Part shown: piece by piece, positions 1 through 7,992 of the stretch | How positions within the stretch are numbered: position 1 is the stretch's first letter | Layout: every line of letters starts with the position of its first letter | DNA from: Halanaerobium polyolivorans | Lineage (GTDB): Bacteria; Bacillota; Halanaerobiia; Halanaerobiales; Halanaerobiaceae | Length of the DNA: 64,000 nucleotides | Assembly: GCF_020711195.1 (NCBI RefSeq) | Contig: NZ_JAJFAT010000012.1 | Span: forward strand, 1-64,000 | Direction: 5' to 3' | Program-made: the position numbers and the translations under genes | The notes under the pieces: model-generated | Databases searched by the model: none | What the model saw: only the letters and a program-made list of their open reading frames with translations | What the model was told of the DNA's origin: nothing

Positions 1-114
1 TTTTATCAAAAAGGGAGTCTTCTTTCTATTTTTTTTATGATTCAGTTTTGAATCTCCAAAAGTAATTTTACACTAACAATCATCCCAAGGAGTGTTGCTT
101 ATTAAAAATAAAAT

Positions 115-142
115 CCCGCAAGCAGAAAGAAATACTTGCGGG
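115..142 (-). terminator. Rho-independent terminator after glycerol dehydrogenase
   Basis: Perfect 8-bp stem CCCGCAAG/CTTGCGGG (115-122 with 135-142). Read on the minus strand it is followed by a T-rich tail. It lies about 35 bp beyond the glycerol dehydrogenase stop. A shorter T run on the other side could let it work in both directions. The first 114 bases hold nothing else I can identify. Confidence 0.8.
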
Positions 143-177
143 TTTTCATTTCTAAATTATTTTATTAAAGATTCTTT

Positions 178-1248
178 TTAGAGATTATTAGCAGCTAAAA
201 TAGCATCTTTAACCATTTCTGCATCTACTTCAAATGGCATATTATGGATTGTTTCACCTTCAGCTGTACTTGCTTTAGCAACCTCTAAAATCTTGTCTTC
301 TTTTACATCAGTTACACCGAGATCAGCTAATTTTGTTGGAAGCCCAACGGTTTTGCAAAAAGCAATAACCTGTTCTATTTCTACAGGATCTCTATCTTCT
401 AAAACCATCTGGACGATAGTAGCAAAAGCTACTTTCTCACCATGTGTATTGCTGTGGGTTTCTTCTAATACGGTTAAACCATTGTGAATTGCATGCGCTG
501 CAGCTAAGCCTCCACTTTCAAAACCTAAACCACTTAATAAAGTATTTGCTTCTACAACTTTTTCTAAGGCTTCAGTAACTACACCTGCTTCTGCAGCTGA
601 CTTAGCAGATTTACCATATTTGAGTAGTGTGTCATAACTTAATCTAGCAAGACTAACAGCTGTCATTGTCTGGCTTCCACCAGCAATTGTCGGAGCTTTG
701 GTTTGATCACAGGCAGCTGCTTCAAAGTAAGTTGCTAGTGCATCACCCATCCCAGAAACTAAAAATCTAACTGGAGCATCGGCTACAATTTGAGTATCAA
801 TAATTACAACATCAGGGTTTTTGGGTAAGAAGAGATATTCTTCAAATACTCCCTCTTCTGTATAAATTACTGATAAAGCACTACAAGGTGCATCAGTTGC
901 AGCTATTGTTGGTACAATCACTACCGGAAGCTCTGCATAATAAGCTACTGCTTTAGCAGTATCTAAAGTTTTACCACCACCAACTCCAATAACCATTTCT
1001 ACTGCTTCAGCTTCAGCAACAGCTTGAAGCCTATCGATTTCGAGCTTAGAACACTCACCATTAAATTCTTTCATTACAACATCTTTTCCTTCTAAGCCTG
1101 ATTCTAGTTCTTCCGAAAATAATTCATCTACAACTGGATCAGCAATCACCAGAACTTTTTCTCCAAAATCCTGAAGATAATCTGCCATTTCAGCAATGAC
1201 ATTTTTCCCCTGAACATACTTTCCTGGAGACTGTAATACTCTTGCCAT
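178..1248 (-). CDS. gldA: Glycerol dehydrogenase (NAD+, zinc-dependent)
   Basis: Iron-/zinc-type alcohol dehydrogenase of the GldA family, expected to oxidise glycerol to dihydroxyacetone with NAD+ in the cytoplasm. About 356 aa, close to the usual family length. The nucleotide-binding motif GGGKTLDTAKA is near residue 90. The expected metal ligands are an Asp in GMGDALATYFEA and two His in AAHAIHNG and THGEKVAF. I start it at the ATG giving MARVLQSPGKYVQG because AAGGAG lies 9 bases upstream; a start 11 codons earlier is possible in frame but has no better ribosome site. The gene stands alone with its own terminator and is divergent from the GH65 gene. In glycerol-rich saline habitats this fits use of algal glycerol, which is inference. 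Confidence 0.9.
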   Translation of the reverse strand: MARVLQSPGKYVQGKNVIAEMADYLQDFGEKVLVIADPVVDELFSEELESGLEGKDVVMKEFNGECSKLEIDRLQAVAEAEAVEMVIGVGGGKTLDTAKAVAYYAELPVVIVPTIAATDAPCSALSVIYTEEGVFEEYLFLPKNPDVVIIDTQIVADAPVRFLVSGMGDALATYFEAAACDQTKAPTIAGGSQTMTAVSLARLSYDTLLKYGKSAKSAAEAGVVTEALEKVVEANTLLSGLGFESGGLAAAHAIHNGLTVLEETHSNTHGEKVAFATIVQMVLEDRDPVEIEQVIAFCKTVGLPTKLADLGVTDVKEDKILEVAKASTAEGETIHNMPFEVDAEMVKDAILAANNL

Positions 1249-1481
1249 AAATAACCACTCCTTAATTGAATTATTTTTCACAAACTCTTTCTCATTAACA
1301 TAAATTAAAGATTTATCCTTCTATTCCTGCCTCAAAACAATTTTTTTTAAAAATTGGACAAAAAATCACTATTGGAAAACAGAATTTAATTGTGATGGTA
1401 ATTTTTAGTTATTTTGTTGTAGAAAAGCAATTTTTTTCGATTTCTACTTATAATTTGTAAATGCTTTTATTAAATAGTTAT

Positions 1482-1493
1482 TTTTGATATAAT
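1482..1493 (+). promoter_or_regulatory. Candidate extended -10 promoter for the GH65 gene
   Basis: TGATATAAT, an extended -10 element, ends about 24 bases before the TTG start. No good -35 is seen, as is usual for extended -10 promoters. The rest of the 268-bp divergent gap with gldA (1249-1516) is AT-rich and shows no further clear site. Confidence 0.35.
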
Positions 1494-1516
1494 CTTTTCA
1501 AAGGTAGGTGTTTAAT

Positions 1517-3802
1517 TTGAAAAAATACTATAAAGTAGATGCTTGGCAAGTTATTGAAGAGGGTTTTGATAAAGATTATAATAGAGTTACCGAAAGTATA
1601 ATGAGCCTTGGTAATGGACATATGGGCTTAAGGGGCAATTTTGCTGAAAAATATAGTGGAGACAGCCTCCAGGGAACATATATTGCAGGTGTCTATTATC
1701 CTGATAAGACTATTGTTGGTTGGTGGAAAAATGGTTATCCTGAATATTTTGCCAAAATAGCAAATGCAACAAATTTTATTGGTATTGATCTAAAAATAGA
1801 TGATACTGTAATTGATTTAAATCAAGTTGAGTTTAGTTCTTTTAAAAGGGTTTTAAATATGAAAGAAGCATATTTAAAAAGATCTTTTATTGTTAATATT
1901 AATAATCAAGAACTAGAAATTATCGAAAAAAGATTTTTAAATCAAAAAAATAAAGAAATAGCTGCAATTAACTATTCAATTAAAGCTCTTAGTGGAAAAC
2001 ATAAGCTAGAATTAAAGCCTTATCTAGATGGGAATGTAAAAAATGAAGATGCCAATTATGGCGATTTTTTCTGGAAAGGTGAAGAAGAAATAAATAATGA
2101 GCAGCAGTCATTATTAAGTATGAAAACTAAAAAATCGAATTTTAAAGTCAGTACTGCTATGAAATGGGAAGTAAATAAAGAATATCAAGAGCTGAAAAAA
2201 ATTAAAGAAAAAAATTATATTGCGGATATTATAACTTTAAAGATAGAAAAAGGCGAAACAGTGGAGCTTAAAAAATATATAGCTCTTTGTACAAGCAGAG
2301 ATTATAAAAAAGATTTAGTTAATGATCAAGCTTTAGAGAAAGTTAAGTCAGCAGCTGCTGATGGTTATCAAAAGCTCTTTGCTGAGCATAAAAAGGCCTG
2401 GGCCAAAATTTGGCAGGAAAGTGATATTAAAATCGAAGGTGATCTGGAAGCTCAGCAGGGAATTCGATTTAATATTTTTCACCTAAACCAAACTTATACA
2501 GGCCATGATCCCCGCTTGAATATTGGTCCTAAGGGCTTTACAGGTGAAAAATATGGTGGTTTAACTTATTGGGATACAGAAGCTTATTGTTTGCCATTTT
2601 ATTTAGCAACTCACAGCCAGGAGGTTGCAAAAAATCTCCTAATATATAGATATAAACATCTGGAGAAGGCTATAGAAAATGCCGATAAACTTGGGCTTAA
2701 AGGTGCTCTCTATCCAATGGTGACTATCAATGGTGAAGAATGTCATAATGAATGGGAAATTACATTTGAAGAGATTCATCGTAATGGAGCAATTGCTCAT
2801 GCAATCAAAGATTATATTGATTACACAGGTGACCAGGAATATATCAAAGATTATGGTTTTGAAGTTTTAGCAGAAATCTCTCGTTTTTGGGCTGATAGAG
2901 CTCATTTTAATCCCCGCAAAGATAAATATATGATCATCGGAGTTACCGGTCCCAATGAATATGAAAATAATATTAATAATAATTGGTATACCAATAAAAT
3001 AGCTGTCTGGACCCTCAAATATACCTTAGAAAATAAAGAATATCTAAAAAATAATTATCCAGAAAGATATCAAGAATTAGTAGACAAGCTGCAGCTAAGT
3101 GAAGAGGATTATCAGCTCTGGCAGGATATGATAGAAAAAATGTACTATCCCTATTTAGACGACTATGATATTTATGCTCAACAGGATGGTTATTTGGACA
3201 AAGAACAAAAACTGGTTTCTGATTTAAAAGAAGAAGATATTCCCCTCCATAAAAACTGGTCCTGGGATAAAATTCTTCGTTCTCCCTATATCAAGCAGGC
3301 TGATGTTCTCCAGGGAGTGTATTATTTTGAAGATGAATTTGATCAAGCTAGTATGGAAAGACATTTTGATTTTTATGAACCACGAACAGTTCATGAATCA
3401 TCCTTATCACCCTGTATTTATTCAATTATAGCGGCAGAAATTGGGAGAAAGGAAAAAGCTTATCAGCTTTATCTCAGAACTGCCAGACTGGATCTTGATA
3501 ATTATAATTATGATACAGATGATGGCCTCCACATTACAAGTATGGCCGGAACCTGGATGTCAATAGTTAAAGGCTTTGCTGGCTATGAGGTTAAAGATTC
3601 TCAGCTGCAATTTAGACCCTTTTTACCAAAAGCATGGGAATCCTATGATTTTATGATCATTTTTAGAGGAAGAAGAATTAAGGTTGAGGTTAATAAAGAA
3701 AAAATAATCTTTGAACTTGAAGCAGGTAAAAAGTTGACGCTTAAAGTTTATGCTGAAGAATATCAGTTATCAGCTGAGCAAAAATTAATAATTGAAAAGT
3801 AA
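1517..3802 (+). CDS. Glycoside hydrolase family 65 disaccharide phosphorylase, probably maltose phosphorylase
   Basis: Inverting phosphorylase that splits an alpha-linked glucose disaccharide with phosphate into beta-glucose-1-phosphate and glucose, saving ATP. About 761 aa, normal for GH65: an N-terminal beta-sandwich, an (alpha/alpha)6 barrel from about residue 315, then a small beta domain. The catalytic acid is the Glu in GVTGPNEYEN (about residue 481). The phosphate site is HESSLSPCIYSI. The substrate loop reads HNEWEITFEEIHRNG, as in maltose phosphorylases; trehalose or nigerose use cannot be excluded. Start: TTG at 1517 with AGGTAGG in front. A GTG at 1508 is also open but its ribosome site would be too close. 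No beta-phosphoglucomutase gene lies beside it; the glucosidase and sugar-binding protein near 15-19 kb may belong to the same sugar metabolism. Confidence 0.85.
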   Translation: MKKYYKVDAWQVIEEGFDKDYNRVTESIMSLGNGHMGLRGNFAEKYSGDSLQGTYIAGVYYPDKTIVGWWKNGYPEYFAKIANATNFIGIDLKIDDTVIDLNQVEFSSFKRVLNMKEAYLKRSFIVNINNQELEIIEKRFLNQKNKEIAAINYSIKALSGKHKLELKPYLDGNVKNEDANYGDFFWKGEEEINNEQQSLLSMKTKKSNFKVSTAMKWEVNKEYQELKKIKEKNYIADIITLKIEKGETVELKKYIALCTSRDYKKDLVNDQALEKVKSAAADGYQKLFAEHKKAWAKIWQESDIKIEGDLEAQQGIRFNIFHLNQTYTGHDPRLNIGPKGFTGEKYGGLTYWDTEAYCLPFYLATHSQEVAKNLLIYRYKHLEKAIENADKLGLKGALYPMVTINGEECHNEWEITFEEIHRNGAIAHAIKDYIDYTGDQEYIKDYGFEVLAEISRFWADRAHFNPRKDKYMIIGVTGPNEYENNINNNWYTNKIAVWTLKYTLENKEYLKNNYPERYQELVDKLQLSEEDYQLWQDMIEKMYYPYLDDYDIYAQQDGYLDKEQKLVSDLKEEDIPLHKNWSWDKILRSPYIKQADVLQGVYYFEDEFDQASMERHFDFYEPRTVHESSLSPCIYSIIAAEIGRKEKAYQLYLRTARLDLDNYNYDTDDGLHITSMAGTWMSIVKGFAGYEVKDSQLQFRPFLPKAWESYDFMIIFRGRRIKVEVNKEKIIFELEAGKKLTLKVYAEEYQLSAEQKLIIEK

Positions 3803-3820
3803 AATTAAATATAAATTAGC

Positions 3821-3868
3821 AAAAGGTTGTAATTAAAATTTTTATCAGAAATTAATTACAACCTTTTT
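3821..3868. terminator. Bidirectional terminator between convergent genes
   Basis: Long stem AAAAGGTTGTAATTAA paired with its complement ending ACAACCTTTTTT. It has A/T runs on both sides, so it can end the GH65 transcript (plus) and the racemase-lysO-fRMsr-HAD transcript (minus). Confidence 0.8.
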
Positions 3869-3870
3869 TA

Positions 3871-4593
3871 TTAAAGTTCCTTTTTTATTAAGTCGTAAAA
3901 CTCTTTTAAACTACCCTGCCAGAATAGATCAGCTTCTTTACTTTCATTTTCAATCAAATGATTATTAATTATTAAAGTAGGAATACCAAGCTTTTGAGCT
4001 GCAGCATCTTCTGTCATATCATTACCTATCATCAAGCATTGATCAGGCTCTGCATCTATTTTTTCAAGTATTTCCTGATAATAATTAGGATTTGGTTTTG
4101 CATAACTCATGTTTTCATAGCTGGTTATTAAATCAAAGTCTTCGGCTGCCAAACCTGCCCAATTCAATCTCTCAATTACTGCCTGACGAGGGAAGAGAGG
4201 ATTAGTCGCTAAAACAAGACTTTTATTTTTAGCTTTTAAATATGAAATAATATTAGCTGGAGTCTGGCTATCTAATTCAAAATCTTTTTTTAAGCTAGGG
4301 AAGACATTTTGGTAAAAATCATGGAAGCGGCCTTTTATTGCTTCCCGATCAGCTTCATTTAAATGAGCTAAAAAATCTTCCATAAATACCTCTTCATTGC
4401 TTTTTTGACCATTATTCTTGATCATTTTATGGGTTGAATCCATCAGATTAGCGATAAATTCCTGCTGATCAGAATATAGATCACTAAATTCTGCTGATAA
4501 AGCTGCAAAATAGCGATTTAAAAATTCATCTATATCAATTGTTAATAAAGTTCCATCTAAGTCAAATAAATATCTGTCTCTGCTTTTTAACAC
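3871..4593 (-). CDS. HAD-superfamily phosphatase
   Basis: Cytoplasmic haloacid dehalogenase-type hydrolase of about 240 aa. All core motifs are present: motif I DLDGTLL near the N-terminus (nucleophile Asp), motif II VLATNP, a Lys in SYAKPNPNYY, and motif IV MIGNDMTEDAAA. The long helical cap between motifs I and II fits subfamily I, as in phosphoglycolate or nucleotide phosphatases. The substrate cannot be told from sequence. It has DLDGT and lies on the opposite strand, so it is not an obvious beta-phosphoglucomutase partner for the GH65 enzyme. Start: GTG at 4593 with GGAGG 8 bases upstream; a TTG five codons earlier sits on top of that ribosome site. Last gene of a four-gene minus-strand unit, 15 bp after the fRMsr gene. 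Confidence 0.75.
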   Translation of the reverse strand: MLKSRDRYLFDLDGTLLTIDIDEFLNRYFAALSAEFSDLYSDQQEFIANLMDSTHKMIKNNGQKSNEEVFMEDFLAHLNEADREAIKGRFHDFYQNVFPSLKKDFELDSQTPANIISYLKAKNKSLVLATNPLFPRQAVIERLNWAGLAAEDFDLITSYENMSYAKPNPNYYQEILEKIDAEPDQCLMIGNDMTEDAAAQKLGIPTLIINNHLIENESKEADLFWQGSLKEFYDLIKKEL

Positions 4594-4608
4594 ATTTAAG
4601 ACCTCCAA

Positions 4609-5094
4609 TTAAAATTTCTCTATTAAGGGTAAAAAATTAGTATTCTCAATAAGTATATCAGTAAATTCTATTAAATACTTTCTTTCCAACTCTCCAAAAC
4701 GAGCAAGTTTAGGACTATCGATATCCAGGACTGCAATGGCTTCTCCTGCAACAATTATAGGCAGTACTATTTCTGATTTTGAAGCAGGATCACAAACTAT
4801 GTGGTCGGGGAATTTACTAACATCCTTGACCAGCAAAATTTTGCGTTGACTAAAGGCCTTACCACAGACTCCTTTATCTTCATCAATTCTTACACAGGCT
4901 GTTTTACCCTGAAATGGACCCAAAATTAGTTGTTCATTTTTCCAGATGTAATAACCTGCCCAATTAATATCAGTCATAAATTGTGATAATACAGCAGTAC
5001 TGTTGGCTAGATTTGCCAGCCAATCATCTTCAGATTCTAATAAAGCTTGAAAAGCCTTATTCATTTCTTTTAATTTTTCTTCTTGCTTATTCAT
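4609..5094 (-). CDS. msrC: Free methionine-(R)-sulfoxide reductase (GAF domain)
   Basis: 161-aa single GAF-domain enzyme that reduces free L-methionine-(R)-sulfoxide, a repair activity against oxidative damage. The fRMsr signature is complete: NWAGYYI, GPFQGKTACVRI, GVCGKAF, and HIVCDPASKSEIVLPI. The three family cysteines (in ACVRI, GVCG and VCDPAS) are all kept; the last two are the redox pair. A GGAGGAG ribosome site precedes the ATG. It lies 50 bp after lysO and 15 bp before the HAD gene, suggesting one transcript. Gene names used for the family include msrC and yebR. Confidence 0.85.
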   Translation of the reverse strand: MNKQEEKLKEMNKAFQALLESEDDWLANLANSTAVLSQFMTDINWAGYYIWKNEQLILGPFQGKTACVRIDEDKGVCGKAFSQRKILLVKDVSKFPDHIVCDPASKSEIVLPIIVAGEAIAVLDIDSPKLARFGELERKYLIEFTDILIENTNFLPLIEKF

Positions 5095-5144
5095 ATCTTC
5101 AACTCCTCCAGGAAATTTAGAAAAATTATTTTTCAGCAGCTAAA

Positions 5145-6068
5145 TTATAAATTCAAAAAAAATGGTACTAAAATTGGAACTAAGGTTGAGAGAACAGCTC
5201 CACTAATAAAAGCAGGAATTACAACTGCTTCTCCACCAGCTTCCTTGATTAAGGGTAAGGTTACATCCATGGTAGTTGCTCCTCCAGGTGCAATTGCTGC
5301 TAAACCACCCATGTATTTGGCGATAACAGGAATTAAAATAACAGTTAAGAGTTCTCTAAAGACATTGGTCAAAAAAGCTAATGATCCTAGTTCAGGCCCA
5401 TGCAAATTTGAAATCAACACCCCCGAAAGACTATACCAGCCAAATCCAGAACCAACTGCAGCTGATTCTCCTACAGCAAAACCAAGCAAGAAACCAATTA
5501 ACACAGAGCCGATTAAAGTCCCTACAGCGATCAAAAAAGGTATTGCTAAAATCTTCCACCCCAGCACTTTAAGATCTGCCAGTATTTCTCTGCTGGCTCC
5601 AATATCAACTCCAACCCCAAATAATAATAAGGCAAGCGAATAATTTATTAGAGGTGCTAAAATACTATGAAATTCTGCTTGAAGCCAAAAGCGCCCAATT
5701 ATTATCCCCATGATTACAGAAAAAAAGATTAAAAAAGTTATATTGCCTCCACCTTCTGGATTATCAACTTGCTTTTTGGTGCCTGAAGTCAACCCTTTTA
5801 CAAGAATTAATTTAGCAAAAAAATAAAGTAATAAAACACTGAATATTATAGTGAAAATAGCAAATAATAATGCCTGTAGTCCTATCTGACCCAGCTGCCT
5901 AAAGATTTCTTCATTACTACCTAGATCTGCACCCATTGCAGCTAAAAGAATTACTAAACCTAATTTAGTAATTTTATCAGACAATTTGAGAAAATAATTA
6001 TCCTTATTTATCTTCCATCCCAAAAATATACCGCTGAATAAAAAAAATAAAATCAGATAAAAATCCAA
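5145..6068 (-). CDS. lysO: Lysine exporter LysO family (YbjE/DUF340)
   Basis: 307-aa inner-membrane protein with about eight hydrophobic segments. It matches LysO (YbjE), which in E. coli exports L-lysine and toxic lysine analogues. Family motifs are visible: GFGWYSLSGVLISN, HGPELGSLAFLTNVFREL, and PGGATTMDVTLPLI near the C-terminus. The start is a TTG with GGGGGG six bases upstream. It lies 26 bp after a PLP-dependent racemase of the alanine/ornithine type, so the pair may handle a basic amino acid. Substrate is from family knowledge only. Confidence 0.85.
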   Translation of the reverse strand: MDFYLILFFLFSGIFLGWKINKDNYFLKLSDKITKLGLVILLAAMGADLGSNEEIFRQLGQIGLQALLFAIFTIIFSVLLLYFFAKLILVKGLTSGTKKQVDNPEGGGNITFLIFFSVIMGIIIGRFWLQAEFHSILAPLINYSLALLLFGVGVDIGASREILADLKVLGWKILAIPFLIAVGTLIGSVLIGFLLGFAVGESAAVGSGFGWYSLSGVLISNLHGPELGSLAFLTNVFRELLTVILIPVIAKYMGGLAAIAPGGATTMDVTLPLIKEAGGEAVVIPAFISGAVLSTLVPILVPFFLNL

Positions 6069-6094
6069 GAATATCCCCCCAAAATTAAAGCAAA

Positions 6095-7168
6095 TTATTT
6101 ATAAAGATAATTTTTCTCAACATAAGCAGAAGTCATCGCTCTTAACATAGCACTATAATTCATTTTGAAAGTTATAATATCTCCCACAGCTAATTCTTTT
6201 TTCAAATCTGTTAGATCTAATATTAAATGATCACTGCTTGCTCCTAGCACTTCTATGCCTTTATCAAGAGGATATAAACCATGATAATCAATATCCTGTT
6301 TACCAACAGCTGCAATTGCCCTTTTTCTAAGCCCTTTGTCTTTTAAGATCTGATTTCTACCTTTACCATCAAAAGCCATTTCACCTTCTGGATTAGATGG
6401 TTTAGCCTGTAATTCAATTATTTCTGCCCGCAAGCGAAAATTATAATGATTTAAATCCTTAAAAAGACGCTCATTAATAATATCTGTGCCAAGCAAAATA
6501 CCCTCACCTATTCTTAAATTATTAATTTTAGAGCTCAAATCATGATTATTTAACAAGATAGTTGTAGCAGTATTGCCGGCAGAAATTCTATTTAATTTAA
6601 GCGAAAACTCTTCTTCTAAATCATGTTTTAATTCAATTAATTTTTTAGTATTATTTTCATCTGGCAACACCCCAGCAAAACAACCCAAATTAGTTCCGAT
6701 CCCATCTAATTTAAGTCCATCCAATTTTATTATCTCTGCTGCAAGTTTTTGCAAATTTTCAGCTAATACACCCTCTCTTCGATCACCTAAATCTACCATA
6801 ATTATTACTTTGATTTCTTTATTTGCTTTAACTGCAGCTTCAGCAGCTGCTCTAGCAGTTTTGATCTCACTGAGCAAAGTCGTATCAATATATTTTACCG
6901 CTTCTTCAAGCTCAGAAGGCATAGGTATTCTGAGCATCATTATCTCACCCTGATAGCCTGCCTCCCTATATTTTTTTATGTTCTGCAGTCTAGAATCAGC
7001 AATACTATTGACAGCAGCATTTTGAAAAGCCTTAAAAACTTTTAAATCCCCAGCAAAACCTTTAACAACTGCTGTTAAATCAATATTTTTTTCTTTTAAC
7101 ATCTTTTGCATTTGTACCGCGTTTTCTTCTATTTTATTTATATATATATCAATAACAGGAAAGCTCAA
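6095..7168 (-). CDS. Alanine/ornithine racemase-family PLP enzyme
   Basis: 357-aa fold-type III PLP enzyme. The PLP lysine is in LTAVVKGFAGD (about residue 35), and RISAGNTATT and NLRIGEGILLGTD form the phosphate site. The C-terminal RAMTSAYVEKNY resembles ornithine/lysine racemases (Orr/YhfX group) rather than the alanine racemase of cell-wall synthesis. Start: TTG with GGGGG seven bases before. First gene of the unit with lysO, msrC and a HAD phosphatase. Pairing with a lysine exporter suggests a basic amino acid as substrate, but this is inference. Confidence 0.75.
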   Translation of the reverse strand: MSFPVIDIYINKIEENAVQMQKMLKEKNIDLTAVVKGFAGDLKVFKAFQNAAVNSIADSRLQNIKKYREAGYQGEIMMLRIPMPSELEEAVKYIDTTLLSEIKTARAAAEAAVKANKEIKVIIMVDLGDRREGVLAENLQKLAAEIIKLDGLKLDGIGTNLGCFAGVLPDENNTKKLIELKHDLEEEFSLKLNRISAGNTATTILLNNHDLSSKINNLRIGEGILLGTDIINERLFKDLNHYNFRLRAEIIELQAKPSNPEGEMAFDGKGRNQILKDKGLRKRAIAAVGKQDIDYHGLYPLDKGIEVLGASSDHLILDLTDLKKELAVGDIITFKMNYSAMLRAMTSAYVEKNYLYK

Positions 7169-7281
7169 TTAAATACCCCCTAAATTATTTATTATCTATT
7201 ATAATTTATATCATATTTAAGAGATTTTATACAGTAATTTCACAAAAAAACGCAATATTATATTACTCAACTAAAAATATA

Positions 7282-7303
7282 ACCCGGCAGTAAACTGCCG
7301 GGT
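7282..7303 (-). terminator. Terminator after hsp20
   Basis: Perfect 9-bp stem ACCCGGCAG/CTGCCGGGT with a 4-base loop, about 50 bp beyond the hsp20 stop and followed on the minus strand by TTATATTTTTAG. Confidence 0.7.
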
Positions 7304-7354
7304 ACTCAATTAATGACTTATATTTGATTTTATAAAACTTTTATCTCTGCAGAG

Positions 7355-7792
7355 TTAATTGATATCTATTGTCCGCTTTTTAACAACTTTTTTCTCTACT
7401 TTTGGCAGATCAATAGTCAAAATACCATCATTATATTCTGCGGTAATTTCATCCTGCTTCACATTTTCTAGATAGAAACTGCGAGCATATCTGCCATGTC
7501 TTCTTTCACGGCGAATATAGTTTTCATTTTCTTCTTTTTCTTCTTCTGTGTGATCCACAGAAATTGTGAGATAATCATCATCAAGCTCTAGCTCAATATC
7601 ATCTTTTTTAATACCAGGCATTTCAGCTTCGATGATATATTTATCATCGGTTTCTTTAATATCAGCTCTGAAACTACGATCAGCAAAATCCATCACATCA
7701 CTAAATAGTCCTGAAACCATGTTAAATGGATCATCATCACGCTCAGCAACACTTCTACGCTTGCGGTTTCTAAATGGTACTAAATCAAACAT
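7355..7792 (-). CDS. Small heat-shock protein (Hsp20/alpha-crystallin)
   Basis: 145-aa holdase chaperone that binds unfolding proteins without ATP. The alpha-crystallin domain covers about residues 38-135, with the motif EAEMPGIKKDDIELELDD and a conserved region around YARSFYLENV. The C-terminal IDI is an IxI-type motif used in oligomer assembly. The protein is strongly charged, as expected in a salt-adapted cell. GGAGGTGG precedes the ATG. It has its own promoter (7847-7875) and terminator. No CIRCE-type inverted repeat was seen in the leader. Confidence 0.92.
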   Translation of the reverse strand: MFDLVPFRNRKRRSVAERDDDPFNMVSGLFSDVMDFADRSFRADIKETDDKYIIEAEMPGIKKDDIELELDDDYLTISVDHTEEEKEENENYIRRERRHGRYARSFYLENVKQDEITAEYNDGILTIDLPKVEKKVVKKRTIDIN

Positions 7793-7846
7793 AAAACCAC
7801 CTCCGGTATTTTTTATATGATCATTTTACATCTTCATTCTACTTAT

Positions 7847-7875
7847 ATTATAGGATTAAAGTCAGAGAAGGTCAA
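7847..7875 (-). promoter_or_regulatory. Sigma-A promoter of hsp20
   Basis: On the minus strand TTGACC, a 17-bp spacer, then TATAAT, about 55 bases before the hsp20 ATG. The spacing and match are close to the housekeeping consensus. Confidence 0.7.
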
Positions 7876-7925
7876 AAATAATCAAAGCTCATTTTTAATC
7901 ATTATAGCTTTTTATAGCTTATTAG

Positions 7926-7960
7926 AGCAGATTAGATGCTCCAATCGCAATAAATCTGCT
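7926..7960. repeat. Inverted repeat between lon-type gene and hsp20
   Basis: AGCAGATT (7926-7933) pairs with AATCTGCT (7953-7960). It lies just after the lon-type stop codon on the minus strand, but no T tract follows, so a terminator role is uncertain. Confidence 0.35.
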
Positions 7961-7992
7961 ATTTTTGACCTTAATTAATCAAATATTTTTCT

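Noticed and set aside
1249-1300. Rex-like TTGTGAA and TTCAATT sequence before gldA
   Set aside because: The half-site spacing is two bases too long and the right half does not match the consensus.
3871-4593. Beta-phosphoglucomutase partner for the GH65 phosphorylase
   Set aside because: The HAD gene is on the opposite strand, co-transcribed with other genes, and lacks specific beta-phosphoglucomutase features.
5083-5643. 186-codon plus-strand frame
   Set aside because: Fully antisense to lysO, low-complexity Pro/Ser/Lys content, no ribosome site of note; it is a shadow of lysO codon use.
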